Notes under the pieces: generated by a model | Database searches by the model: none | The model's input: the letters and a program-made list of their open reading frames with translations, nothing else | Told to the model about the DNA's origin: nothing | In this document: piece by piece, positions 56,834 through 64,000 of the stretch | Numbering within the stretch: the first letter of the stretch is position 1 | Layout of the letters: every line of letters begins with the position of its first letter | From: Rhizobium sp. BK399 | GTDB lineage: Bacteria > Pseudomonadota > Alphaproteobacteria > Rhizobiales > Rhizobiaceae | Reading direction: 5' to 3' | DNA length: 64,000 bases | NCBI RefSeq assembly: GCF_014194695.1 | Contig: NZ_JACIAH010000007.1 | Coordinates: 248,001 to 312,000 of the forward strand | Translations under genes and position numbers: made by a program

Positions 56834-56849
56834 ATTGTTCAGGAACAAT
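56834..56849. promoter_or_regulatory. Candidate operator between epmB and the carrier-protein operon
   Basis: ATTGTTC-AG-GAACAAT is a perfect 16-base palindrome. The 2-base centre makes it unlikely as an RNA hairpin and more like a protein-binding site. It lies 226 bases upstream of the carrier-protein start and 20 bases after the epmB stop. Confidence 0.4.
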
Positions 56850-56868
56850 ACTTCTCTCGCGTTTTTTA

Positions 56869-57921
56869 CTAGACGAGCGGCGGGTACAGGTGCTCGGTCC
56901 CGCGATAATCCGAAACCGAATAGCAGCCCTCGCCCATCGCTCTGATCGACTGTTCAGCGATCACGGCTTTGCCATGGCCACCAGGTATGTCGAGTATATA
57001 GGTGGGCTGGCAGAGACCAGAAATCCGACCGCGCAGAGCCGCGACGATCCTCTGTCCCTCTTCGATCGTGAGCCGAAAATGGCTCGTCCCGGGAGCCAGA
57101 TCAGGATGGTGCAGATAATAGGGCTTTACGCGCGTCTCGACGAAAGCCTTCATCAGTTCCGTGAGCACGGCCGGATCGTCATTGACGCCCTTGAGCAGCA
57201 CCGACTGGCTGACCATGACCACCCCGGCATCAATTAGGCGCGCACATGCCGCTCTTGCCTCGTCTGTCAGTTCGCGCGGATGATTGGCATGCAAAGCCAC
57301 ATAAACGCTCTTGCCACTCGCCCTCAGCGCCGCAATCAGGGCCGCATCGATCTTTGATGGATCGACAACAGGAACGCGCGTGTGGAACCGCACGATCTTC
57401 ACGTGATCGATCAATGCCAGTTCGCGAAGGATCTCTTCGAGCCGTCGCGGGGAGAGGATTAACGGATCGCCGCCCGTCAGGATCACTTCCCAGATTTCGT
57501 GGTGGTCGCGAATATAGGCAAAAGCTGCCGACATTGCCTCGGAGTCCAATGTCCCCAAGCCTTGTGGACCAACCATTTCGCGTCGAAAACAGAACCGGCA
57601 GTAGACCGGGCACACATGCACGGCTTTCAACAGCACGCGATCCGGATAGCGATGAACGATGCCTTGTACGGGACTATGGGCCTCGTCGCCGATCGGATCC
57701 GCACGCTCTTCAGGCGCAACGATCAGCTCGGCCGCGTCAGGAACGAACTGCCGGGCAATCGGGTCGGCGTCATTCGCAGGATCAACCAGACCCACGACCG
57801 TCGGCGTCAATGCAATGGCGTACCGTGCGGCGACATCCGCCAAAGCGTCGCGGTCTCTTTCGCCGAGCAACCCGGCGCGTTCGAGACCCTCGACGGTCTT
57901 GATGGCTGTGATGCTGTTCAT
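56869..57921 (-). CDS. epmB: EF-P beta-lysylation enzyme EpmB (lysine 2,3-aminomutase-like)
   Basis: EpmB, a radical-SAM/PLP enzyme, turns (S)-alpha-lysine into (R)-beta-lysine for elongation factor P. The 350-residue protein has CPVYCRFCFRRE (CxxxCxxC cluster motif), ILTGGDPLIL, and the PLP Lys in GGHGKAVI. ATG 57921 overlaps the epmA stop by 4 bases, so the two are translationally coupled. efp is divergent, 1.2 kb away. Confidence 0.93.
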   Translation of the reverse strand: MNSITAIKTVEGLERAGLLGERDRDALADVAARYAIALTPTVVGLVDPANDADPIARQFVPDAAELIVAPEERADPIGDEAHSPVQGIVHRYPDRVLLKAVHVCPVYCRFCFRREMVGPQGLGTLDSEAMSAAFAYIRDHHEIWEVILTGGDPLILSPRRLEEILRELALIDHVKIVRFHTRVPVVDPSKIDAALIAALRASGKSVYVALHANHPRELTDEARAACARLIDAGVVMVSQSVLLKGVNDDPAVLTELMKAFVETRVKPYYLHHPDLAPGTSHFRLTIEEGQRIVAALRGRISGLCQPTYILDIPGGHGKAVIAEQSIRAMGEGCYSVSDYRGTEHLYPPLV

Positions 57922-58985
57922 GTGCCGTACTCCGCGACCGGCGCCCATAGCACCTGATCGATCCGTGACGCCCCGGTTGCCAGCATCACCAGCCGATCGA
58001 AGCCGAGCGCGATGCCACTTGCCTCCGGCATTTTGGCGAGGGCCTCCAAGAAATCCTCGTCGAGCGGATAGCGTTCGCCGTAGATGCGAGCTTTCTCGGC
58101 CATCTCGGTCTCGAAGCGGCGGCGCTGTTCTGCCGCATTGGTGAGCTCCCCAAAACCGTTCGCGAGCTCAACGCCGCAGGCGTAGACCTCGAAACGTTCG
58201 GCAACCCGGGGATCGCTCGCGGAAGGACGCGCCAGCGCAGCTTCCGATACTGGATACCCGTCCAGAATCGTGACGCGGCCAAAGCCTAGATGCGGTTCCA
58301 CCTTTTCGACCAGCACGCGGCTGAACAAATCCGCCCAGCCGTCATCTTCGGCAACGCGCATGCCGGTCCGCTTTACCTGGTCCGCGAGATGCGCCCGATC
58401 CGTGGCGCCGTCGGTCGAAACGGACGCCAGCAGATCTATGCCAGCGTAGCGGTCGAAGGCTGCGGCAACGCTTAGCCGGTTCGGCCCCGCGAACGGATCG
58501 CACTCGCTCCCGCGATAGGTGAGCCGCGTCGTCTTCATGGTTTCTGCAGCAAGGGCCAGAATGCGAACGCAATCCATCATCAGACTCTCATAGCTTTCGC
58601 CCACGCGATACCATTCAAGCATGGTGAATTCCGGATGATGCAACGGACCGCGCTCGCGGTTGCGATAAACGTGAGCGAAGCAGGCGATGCGCTGTTCTCC
58701 GGCCGAAAGCAGTTTCTTGCAGGCAAATTCAGGCGAAGTGTGCAGATATAGCGGCGCTGCTGTCTGGCCGTCAGTCGTCAGCGCTTTGGTGGCAAAGGCG
58801 TGCAGATGCGCCTCGTTGCCTGGCGACACTTGCAGCGTGGCAGTGTCGACCTCCAGAAAGTCCTCGCTTAGGAAGTAGCCGCGTAGGGCCGTCTGGATCG
58901 CATTCCGCCCGAGCAGAAACGGGCGGCGGTCCGCATGCACGCTCGGCGTCCACCACGGCGATACTTTGGCGATCGAGGGTTTCAT
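57918..58985 (-). CDS. epmA: EF-P--(R)-beta-lysine ligase EpmA (GenX/PoxA)
   Basis: EpmA is a LysRS paralogue without an anticodon-binding domain; it attaches beta-lysine to EF-P. The 355-residue protein has motif 1 region [18 protein letters not shown], motif 2 [23 protein letters not shown] and motif 3 [15 protein letters not shown] 58985 has AGGA 8 bases upstream; ATG 58991 is too close to it. It diverges from efp over 151 bases and is coupled to epmB. Confidence 0.94.
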   Translation of the reverse strand: MKPSIAKVSPWWTPSVHADRRPFLLGRNAIQTALRGYFLSEDFLEVDTATLQVSPGNEAHLHAFATKALTTDGQTAAPLYLHTSPEFACKKLLSAGEQRIACFAHVYRNRERGPLHHPEFTMLEWYRVGESYESLMMDCVRILALAAETMKTTRLTYRGSECDPFAGPNRLSVAAAFDRYAGIDLLASVSTDGATDRAHLADQVKRTGMRVAEDDGWADLFSRVLVEKVEPHLGFGRVTILDGYPVSEAALARPSASDPRVAERFEVYACGVELANGFGELTNAAEQRRRFETEMAEKARIYGERYPLDEDFLEALAKMPEASGIALGFDRLVMLATGASRIDQVLWAPVAEYGT

Positions 58986-59136
58986 TGACATCGTCCTGAC
59001 CGGTCTATCCAACGCTGGGGCTGGCTATTTGCCGGATTTTAGGTTAGTTGCGCCCCCAAAGAACAATCAGTTGCGTCTCGGAGGCCGTATCGACAGTCCT
59101 CTACGACGCCAAAAGCCGAGTTACAAGGAAGTCTTA

Positions 59137-59706
59137 ATGGTCAAGGTCATCGCCTCTTCCGTCCGCAAGGGCAACGTTCTCGACGTAGATGGCAAACTCT
59201 ACGTCGTTCTGACTGCCCAGAACTTTCATCCGGGCAAGGGCACGCCGGTCACCCAGGTTGACATGCGTCGTATCGTCGACGGCGTAAAGGTTTCCGAACG
59301 CTGGCGTACGACCGAACAGGTCGAGCGCGCCTTCGTCGAAGACGTGAACTTCCAGTATCTTTACGAGGACGGCGAGGGGTTCCACTTCATGAACCCGGCG
59401 ACCTATGACCAGGTGGTCGTGAACGATGAAACGATGGGCGATCAGAAGGCCTACCTGCAGGAAGGCATGACCTGCATCCTGTCGATCCATGAAGGTGTTC
59501 CGCTAGCCCTCGAGCTGCCGCGCCACGTCATTCTCGAAATCACCGAAACCGAACCGGTTGTGAAGGGCCAGACGGCGTCGTCTTCCTACAAACCGGCCAT
59601 GCTTTCGAATGGCATCCGCACCTTGGTACCTCCGCATATTGACGCCGGCACGCGCGTCGTTATTGCAACGGAAGACAATTCCTACGTCGAACGCGCCAAG
59701 AATTGA
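59137..59706 (+). CDS. efp: Translation elongation factor P
   Basis: EF-P (189 residues) relieves ribosomes stalled at poly-proline. The loop bearing the modified Lys34 reads FHPGKGTP, the form used with EpmAB. The three OB/KOW-type domains end with [27 protein letters not shown] 6 bases before ATG 59137. A strong terminator follows. Confidence 0.98.
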   Translation: MVKVIASSVRKGNVLDVDGKLYVVLTAQNFHPGKGTPVTQVDMRRIVDGVKVSERWRTTEQVERAFVEDVNFQYLYEDGEGFHFMNPATYDQVVVNDETMGDQKAYLQEGMTCILSIHEGVPLALELPRHVILEITETEPVVKGQTASSSYKPAMLSNGIRTLVPPHIDAGTRVVIATEDNSYVERAKN

Positions 59707-59728
59707 TCGATCGACAGCCGTGAATCAG

Positions 59729-59760
59729 AGGTCGCGTTTGCAGCGCGGCCTTTTTCTTTC
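59729..59760 (+). terminator. Rho-independent terminator after efp
   Basis: GGTCGCG (59730-59736) and CGCGGCC (59744-59750) form a 7-bp stem with one G-U pair, followed by TTTTTCTTTC. Confidence 0.85.
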
Positions 59761-59772
59761 TTACGGCTTTCG

Positions 59773-59803
59773 CCAAATAAAAAAGCGCCGGTCTAGCCGG
59801 CGC
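59773..59803 (-). terminator. Rho-independent terminator after the glycine-zipper lipoprotein gene
   Basis: On the minus strand CCGGCGC-type arms (59785-59791 and 59797-59803) form a perfect 7-bp GC stem followed by TTTTTTATTTGG. Confidence 0.85.
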
Positions 59804-59841
59804 CTTGAACTTTCAAATCATGCCCAGCAGGGCAGCCCGGC

Positions 59842-60105
59842 CTAGTAGCGCGGGCAACGGGCCTCGTAGCGACGGCCATACCGGTCTCTGTAGACGCAGT
59901 AACCGCGACGCTCAACGGACTGGCCGATCAATGCGCCAGCAAGACCGCCGGCTACGGCACCAATTGCTGCCCCACCCCAGCTGTGGCTTACAGCACCGCC
60001 AATAATGGCGCCGCTGCCTGCACCAATCGCGGTTCCCTGTTCCGTCGCCGTACAGGACGCAAGCGCGCCAACCAGTGCACCAATAAGCACAATCTTTTTC
60101 ATCAT
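59842..60105 (-). CDS. Small glycine-zipper lipoprotein
   Basis: The 87-residue protein has a lipoprotein signal with lipobox LASC (Cys18). The mature part is a glycine-zipper helix pair (TAIGAGSGAIIGG, GGAAIGAVAGGLAGALIG) and ends in a basic, Tyr/Arg-rich tail with two Cys (YCVYRDRYGRRYEARC). Such proteins insert into the outer membrane and are often stress-induced. GGGAG 7 bases before ATG 60105. It follows the DUF3309 gene by 27 bases and has its own terminator. Confidence 0.8.
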   Translation of the reverse strand: MMKKIVLIGALVGALASCTATEQGTAIGAGSGAIIGGAVSHSWGGAAIGAVAGGLAGALIGQSVERRGYCVYRDRYGRRYEARCPRY

Positions 60106-60132
60106 GACATATCTCCCAGATTTTTCCGTCGC

Positions 60133-60288
60133 TTAGATACGACCGAGCAACACAAGAATAATAATAATCACGAGAACTAGCCCTAAACCTCCGGAAGGTC
60201 CATAGCCCCAGCCGCGGCTGTAACCCCAATTTGGTAGAGCTCCGATCAAAAGCAGAATAAGGATAATGAGAAGTATGGTTCCAAGCAT
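60133..60288 (-). CDS. DUF3309 small membrane protein (51 aa)
   Basis: This short gene encodes MLGTILLIILILLLIGALP, then WGYSRGWGYGPSGGLGL and a second hydrophobic helix ending in LVLLGRI. The layout (two membrane helices around an aromatic YSRGWGYGPSG loop) is diagnostic of DUF3309, widespread in alphaproteobacteria. Function is unknown; homologues tend to be linked to general stress genes. It precedes the glycine-zipper lipoprotein gene and probably shares its transcript. Confidence 0.85.
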   Translation of the reverse strand: MLGTILLIILILLLIGALPNWGYSRGWGYGPSGGLGLVLVIIIILVLLGRI

Positions 60289-60803
60289 GGTTCAAGTCCT
60301 CGACGTCATTACACCAGGGAATGGACCAGAAACACGCATCACCGATTTTTGTTCCGCGTGTATCAAATGTTTAGCTTTGGCGGCAAAATCATACGAACCA
60401 CATCGTTTTCTGCCGCTCCATGGAATGCAAGTAACATCGCGAAAAGGCTCCGGCCGAAATTCGCCTTAAGATTTTCGACAAAGGCAGTTGACAGAATGGA
60501 TGCAAATCGCGCTGCACGCATGACGTGAATTTTCCGATTCAGCATCTTGTGGGAAAAAGCGATTCAAAATCAATACTTAGCCGTGAACAAACACTGAATC
60601 AGCCGGAGTCAGCGATTCGTCTCCGATTCGTTCTCAAGCTGTTCCGAATCGGAAAACGAGCAATCTGCAAGCTATTCGCGCAACAGAAACTGCGGAGGAA
60701 ATTCAAATCAGCCCTTGCCTTTGCGACAACGGCTGTCCATGTGTTGTCTGCTTCGGAGAGGAGCTGACTTGATCTGGGGCTCCCCGGCCTCATCTGCAGG
60801 ACC
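60289..60803. other. 515-base gene-free region with a GANTC cluster and a stress-type promoter
   Basis: No convincing gene is seen. A possible sigma-EcfG promoter for the DUF3309 operon lies at 60331-60355. Seven GANTC sites lie within 60536-60650 (at 60536, 60561, 60596, 60606, 60614, 60624 and 60646). The remainder must hold the promoter of the helicase gene. Confidence 0.6.
60331..60355 (-). promoter_or_regulatory. Candidate sigma-EcfG (general stress) promoter
   Basis: On the minus strand GGAAC (60351-60355) is followed after 16 bases by TGTT (60331-60334). The alphaproteobacterial general-stress consensus is GGAAC-N16/17-CGTT, so one base differs. It lies 43 bases upstream of the DUF3309 start. 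Confidence 0.45.
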
Positions 60804-63800
60804 ATGACACTGACATCGCAGCCGATGATACTGAGTGGACGCGGGGTAACCGCGGTGCTCGGGCCAACCAATACCGGCAAAACGCATTATGCCATTGAGC
60901 GCATGGTTGCACATGGCACCGGCGTGATCGGCCTGCCGCTGCGACTGCTGGCGCGTGAGGTTTACACGCGCGTCGCCGAAAAGGTCGGAGTGCAGAATGT
61001 TGCACTGGTAACGGGCGAGGAGAAGATATCGCCTCCCAATGCCCGCTTTTCGGTCTGCACGGTCGAGGCAATGCCACGCGAGACCAAGGCAGCGTTCGTC
61101 GCCATTGATGAAGTTCAGCTCGCTGGCGATCTGGAGCGGGGGCATATCTTCACGGATCGTATTCTGCATTTGCGCGGTCGCGACGAAACGCTGCTGCTTG
61201 GCGCCGGTACGATGCGACCGATCTTGCAGCAACTTCTCCCTGGGATCACGGTGGTTGAGCGACCCAGGCTTTCCCACCTTTTCTACGCTGGACAGAAGAA
61301 GATCACGCGCCTGCCGCAGCGCTCGGCAATCGTCGCCTTCTCGGCGGATGAAGTCTACGCGATCGCCGAATTGATCCGCAGACAGCGCGGCGGAGCAGCC
61401 GTCGTACTTGGCGCCCTTAGCCCGCGCACGCGCAATGCGCAGGTAGCGCTTTATCAGGCTGGAGACGTCGAGTATCTGGTCGCGACCGATGCGATCGGCA
61501 TGGGGCTCAATCTCGACGTCGACCACGTCGCCTTTGCTCAAGATCGCAAATTCGACGGCTATCAGTTCCGCAACCTGAACCCCGCCGAACTCGGGCAGAT
61601 TGCAGGCCGTGCCGGCAGGCACGTTCGCGACGGGACGTTTGGCGTCACAGGCCAGGTCGATCCCTTTGACGAGGAGCTGGTCGAACGCATCGAAGGCCAT
61701 GAGTTCGACAATGTGAAAGTGCTGCAATGGCGCACGAAGAACCTCGATTTCGCTTCCATTCACGCGCTACGCACAAGCCTTGAGACCGGACCCACTGTTC
61801 CCGGCCTGACGCGCGCCTTGCCTGCGGTCGACCAGCAGGCGCTGGAACACCTGTCGCGCTATCCTGAAATCATCGACCTTGCGACCAATCCATCGCGCGT
61901 CGAGAAGCTGTGGGAGGCCTGCGCGCTTCCGGACTACCGGCGCATTGCGCCGGCGCAACATGCCGATCTGATCTCGACCCTCTTTTCCGATCTCGTTCGC
62001 TATGGCACGGTAAACGAGGACTTCCTCGCCGAGCAGGTCCATCGCGCGGACCGAACAGACGGCGAGATTGACACGCTTTCGGCGCGAATCGCGCAGATAA
62101 GGACTTGGACCTATGTGTCGAATCGGCCCAATTGGCTTGCCGATCCGACACACTGGCAGGAAAAGACGCGGGAAATCGAAGATCGATTGTCCGATGCGTT
62201 ACATGAAAGGTTGACGAAACGCTTTGTTGATCGCAGGACATCTGTGCTCATGAAGCGCCTGAGAGAGAATGCGATGCTGGAAGCTGAAATCAGTGTAAAT
62301 GGCGATGTCTTCGTTGAAGGACATCATGTAGGGCAGTTGTCGGGATTCCGGTTCACGCCCATTTCGGGAGCGGAAGGGCCGGACGCCAAGGCTGTTCAGT
62401 CTGCTTCGCAAAAGGCGCTCGCTTTGGAATTCGAGGCACGTGCTGCGCGCCTCCATGCGGCCGGCAACGGCGATCTCGCGATCAGCTCCGACGGCGCGAT
62501 CCGTTGGTTGGGCGATCCGGTAGCGCGCCTTGCGGGCAGTGATCATGTGATGCGCCCGCGCGTCATCCTGCTCGCCGACGAGCAGCTGACCGGCAATGCC
62601 CGCGACCACGTGGCAGCCCGTATCGAGCGCTTCGTCAATCATCACATCAGCACGGTTCTGAAGCCGCTCGACGATCTGTCGCGTGCCGAAGACCTGCAGG
62701 GCCTGGCAAAGGGTCTGGCGTTCCAGCTCGTCGAGAATCTCGGCGTCCTGTTCCGACGCGACGTGACCGAAGAGGTGAAGTCACTGGATCAGGATGCGCG
62801 CGCCTCGATGCGCCGCTATGGCGTCCGGTTCGGCGCCTATCACATCTTCGTCCCTGCCCTTCTGAAGCCTGCTCCAGCCGAGCTCATCACGCTTCTCTGG
62901 GCGCTAAAGAACGACGGTCTCGACAAGCCGGGCTACGGCGATCTCATTCCCGTTCTGGCTGCAGGCCGCACGTCGGTGGTGACAGATCCAGCTTTCGAGC
63001 GCACCTTCTACAAGCTGGCCGGCTTCCGATTCCTTGGCAAACGCGCAGTTCGCATTGACATCCTGGAGCGCCTTGCGGATATCATCCGCCCGTTGCTTCA
63101 GTGGAAGCCTGGCCAGGCCAACCGTCCTGAAGGTGCATATGACGGCCGTCGCTTCACGACAACGACCGCCATGCTTTCGATCCTCGGTGCAACGCTCGAG
63201 GACATGGAAGAGATCCTGAAGGGGCTCGGCTATCGCGCCGATGCCGTAAAGGCAGAGGAGGCAGCAGCTCATCTGTCGGTTCAGGACGCCTCGACAGCGC
63301 CGACGGCCGAGACCGCAACCGAAGAGAGCGCGGAGAAGGCCGATCACGACGATGCCGACAGCGCGTCGGAGGAGCCTGCCTCGGAGGCTCCCACCGTTGA
63401 GGTCGCGGCTGAAGAACAGCCGGTTGCCGCAACGTCGGAAGAAGCAGAGGAACCGAAGCCGGTTCTTCTTTGGCGCCTCGGTGGCCGTACGGACAATCAG
63501 CGTCAGGCCCGCAGCCCGGGTGGCGAACGCCGCGGCGGCAACAATCGCGGCCAAGATCGCGGAAATGGCCAGCGTCGCCAAGGTGGTGAAGGTGGCGAGG
63601 GCCGTGATGGCAACCGCCAGCATCGCGGCAAGGATGGCGGTAAGCCGCAACAGGGACGGGGCGATCGTAACGAACAGCGCGGCGACCGTCAGGACCGCGG
63701 CGATCGCAAGGACCGCAACAACAACCGCGGCGGCCCGCAGCCGTTGCGCTTCGAGGCAAAGCCCCCACGCAAGGAAAAGCCGATCGATCCGGATTCTCCC

Positions 63801-63842
63801 TTCGCAAAGCTCGCTGCCTTGAAGGAGCAGATGAAGAAGTAA
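60804..63842 (+). CDS. SUV3-like RNA/DNA helicase with Arg/Gly-rich tail (MgpS-type)
   Basis: The 1012-residue superfamily-2 helicase resembles mitochondrial SUV3. Walker A is LGPTNTGKTH, motif II IDEVQLAGD (DEVQ), motif III LLGAGTMRPI, then VATDAIGMGLNLDVDHV and the QIAGRAGR motif VI. A long middle region is typical of alphaproteobacterial members. From about residue 850 the protein becomes acidic and Ala-rich. From about 925 it is a low-complexity Gly/Arg/Asn/Asp/Gln tail (RGGNNRGQDRGNGQRRQGG), like RNA-binding tails of RNase E or DEAD-box proteins. It is followed after 4 bases by an S4-domain gene. A role in RNA processing is inferred. Confidence 0.9.
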   Translation: MTLTSQPMILSGRGVTAVLGPTNTGKTHYAIERMVAHGTGVIGLPLRLLAREVYTRVAEKVGVQNVALVTGEEKISPPNARFSVCTVEAMPRETKAAFVAIDEVQLAGDLERGHIFTDRILHLRGRDETLLLGAGTMRPILQQLLPGITVVERPRLSHLFYAGQKKITRLPQRSAIVAFSADEVYAIAELIRRQRGGAAVVLGALSPRTRNAQVALYQAGDVEYLVATDAIGMGLNLDVDHVAFAQDRKFDGYQFRNLNPAELGQIAGRAGRHVRDGTFGVTGQVDPFDEELVERIEGHEFDNVKVLQWRTKNLDFASIHALRTSLETGPTVPGLTRALPAVDQQALEHLSRYPEIIDLATNPSRVEKLWEACALPDYRRIAPAQHADLISTLFSDLVRYGTVNEDFLAEQVHRADRTDGEIDTLSARIAQIRTWTYVSNRPNWLADPTHWQEKTREIEDRLSDALHERLTKRFVDRRTSVLMKRLRENAMLEAEISVNGDVFVEGHHVGQLSGFRFTPISGAEGPDAKAVQSASQKALALEFEARAARLHAAGNGDLAISSDGAIRWLGDPVARLAGSDHVMRPRVILLADEQLTGNARDHVAARIERFVNHHISTVLKPLDDLSRAEDLQGLAKGLAFQLVENLGVLFRRDVTEEVKSLDQDARASMRRYGVRFGAYHIFVPALLKPAPAELITLLWALKNDGLDKPGYGDLIPVLAAGRTSVVTDPAFERTFYKLAGFRFLGKRAVRIDILERLADIIRPLLQWKPGQANRPEGAYDGRRFTTTTAMLSILGATLEDMEEILKGLGYRADAVKAEEAAAHLSVQDASTAPTAETATEESAEKADHDDADSASEEPASEAPTVEVAAEEQPVAATSEEAEEPKPVLLWRLGGRTDNQRQARSPGGERRGGNNRGQDRGNGQRRQGGEGGEGRDGNRQHRGKDGGKPQQGRGDRNEQRGDRQDRGDRKDRNNNRGGPQPLRFEAKPPRKEKPIDPDSPFAKLAALKEQMKK

Positions 63843-63846
63843 GCGC

Positions 63847-64000
63847 ATGGGCGGGGAGACACAGCCAGGAGGCGGTTCGCGGCAACGCATCGACAAGTGG
63901 CTGTTCTTCACGCGCATGGTGAAATCGCGCTCGCTGGCACAAAGCCACATTCAATCCGGACATGTCAGGATCAACGGCGAGCGCGCCCTCCAGCCGAGCC
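63847..64000 (+). CDS. S4-domain RNA-binding protein, Hsp15-like (cut by window end)
   Basis: The first 51 residues are visible: a Gly-rich start, then the S4 fold RQRIDKWLFFTRMVKSRSLAQ and SGHVRINGERA. Hsp15-type proteins bind stalled 50S subunits carrying nascent chains. ATG 63847 lies 4 bases after the helicase stop, so the two form an operon. The C-terminus lies outside the window. Confidence 0.85.
   Translation, partial: MGGETQPGGGSRQRIDKWLFFTRMVKSRSLAQSHIQSGHVRINGERALQPS

Overview
The window is 64 kb of high-GC chromosome from an alphaproteobacterium, almost certainly a Rhizobiaceae member (Rhizobium/Agrobacterium/Ensifer type). Supporting signs are the gene order leuC ... cenR-like regulator, xthA, lolA, ftsK, amtB, glnK, tesB; a thiCOSGE operon behind a TPP riboswitch; a large SUV3-type helicase followed by an S4-domain protein; an Irr-type iron box; and GANTC (CcrM) sites. 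No insertion sequence, phage, CRISPR array or clear pseudogene is seen. All genes look intact except the two cut by the window edges.

Layout. 1-18.7 kb is core or housekeeping: the end of an aldo/keto reductase, an amino-acid ABC transporter pair, leuC, a SixA phosphatase, an aldo/keto reductase, a YkuD protein, an OmpR-type regulator with a cyclic-nucleotide-binding partner, xthA, lolA, ftsK, amtB-glnK (with a near-consensus sigma-54 promoter), tesB, a ubiquinone-type hydroxylase, Trm112, a Lon-substrate-binding-domain protein, a CnoX-like thioredoxin and ProX. A tRNA-Gly(GCC) and a TauE exporter follow. 20.8-35.4 kb is a catabolic island: two dehydrogenases, a PdxA2-like enzyme, an Fe-alcohol dehydrogenase, a BNR/Asp-box beta-propeller protein, a DHDPS-family aldolase, a complete dipeptide-type ABC transporter, a four-carbon acid sugar kinase and a FadR-type GntR regulator. 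Two GntR-like palindromes lie in its promoter regions. 35.4-40.1 kb is the thiamin operon. A stand-alone glucoamylase-like (GH144-type) protein and an FbpABC iron importer follow. 45.4-50.8 kb looks like a lysine/pipecolate catabolic cluster (DpkA-, AmaB- and AmaA-like) with LysR and Lrp-type regulators.

50.8-56.6 kb is the most interesting segment: a tight five-gene operon of carrier protein, acyl-CoA-dehydrogenase-like flavoprotein, SerRS-like amino acid:[carrier protein] ligase, DUF1839 protein and GH2 glycosidase-like protein. The ligase/carrier pair belongs to a biochemically known family, but the function of the whole pathway and its product are, to my knowledge, undescribed. It sits beside epmB-epmA and efp, so two aminoacyl-tRNA-synthetase homologues that modify proteins instead of tRNA lie within 5 kb. 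The window ends with a small stress-type operon (DUF3309 plus a glycine-zipper lipoprotein), a dense GANTC cluster, the SUV3-like helicase with a long Arg/Gly-rich tail, and the start of an S4-domain RNA-binding protein.

Where the longest open frame extends upstream of a better start, I placed the start using Shine-Dalgarno spacing and the known N-terminus of the family. All functional calls come from reading motifs by eye, with no database search.
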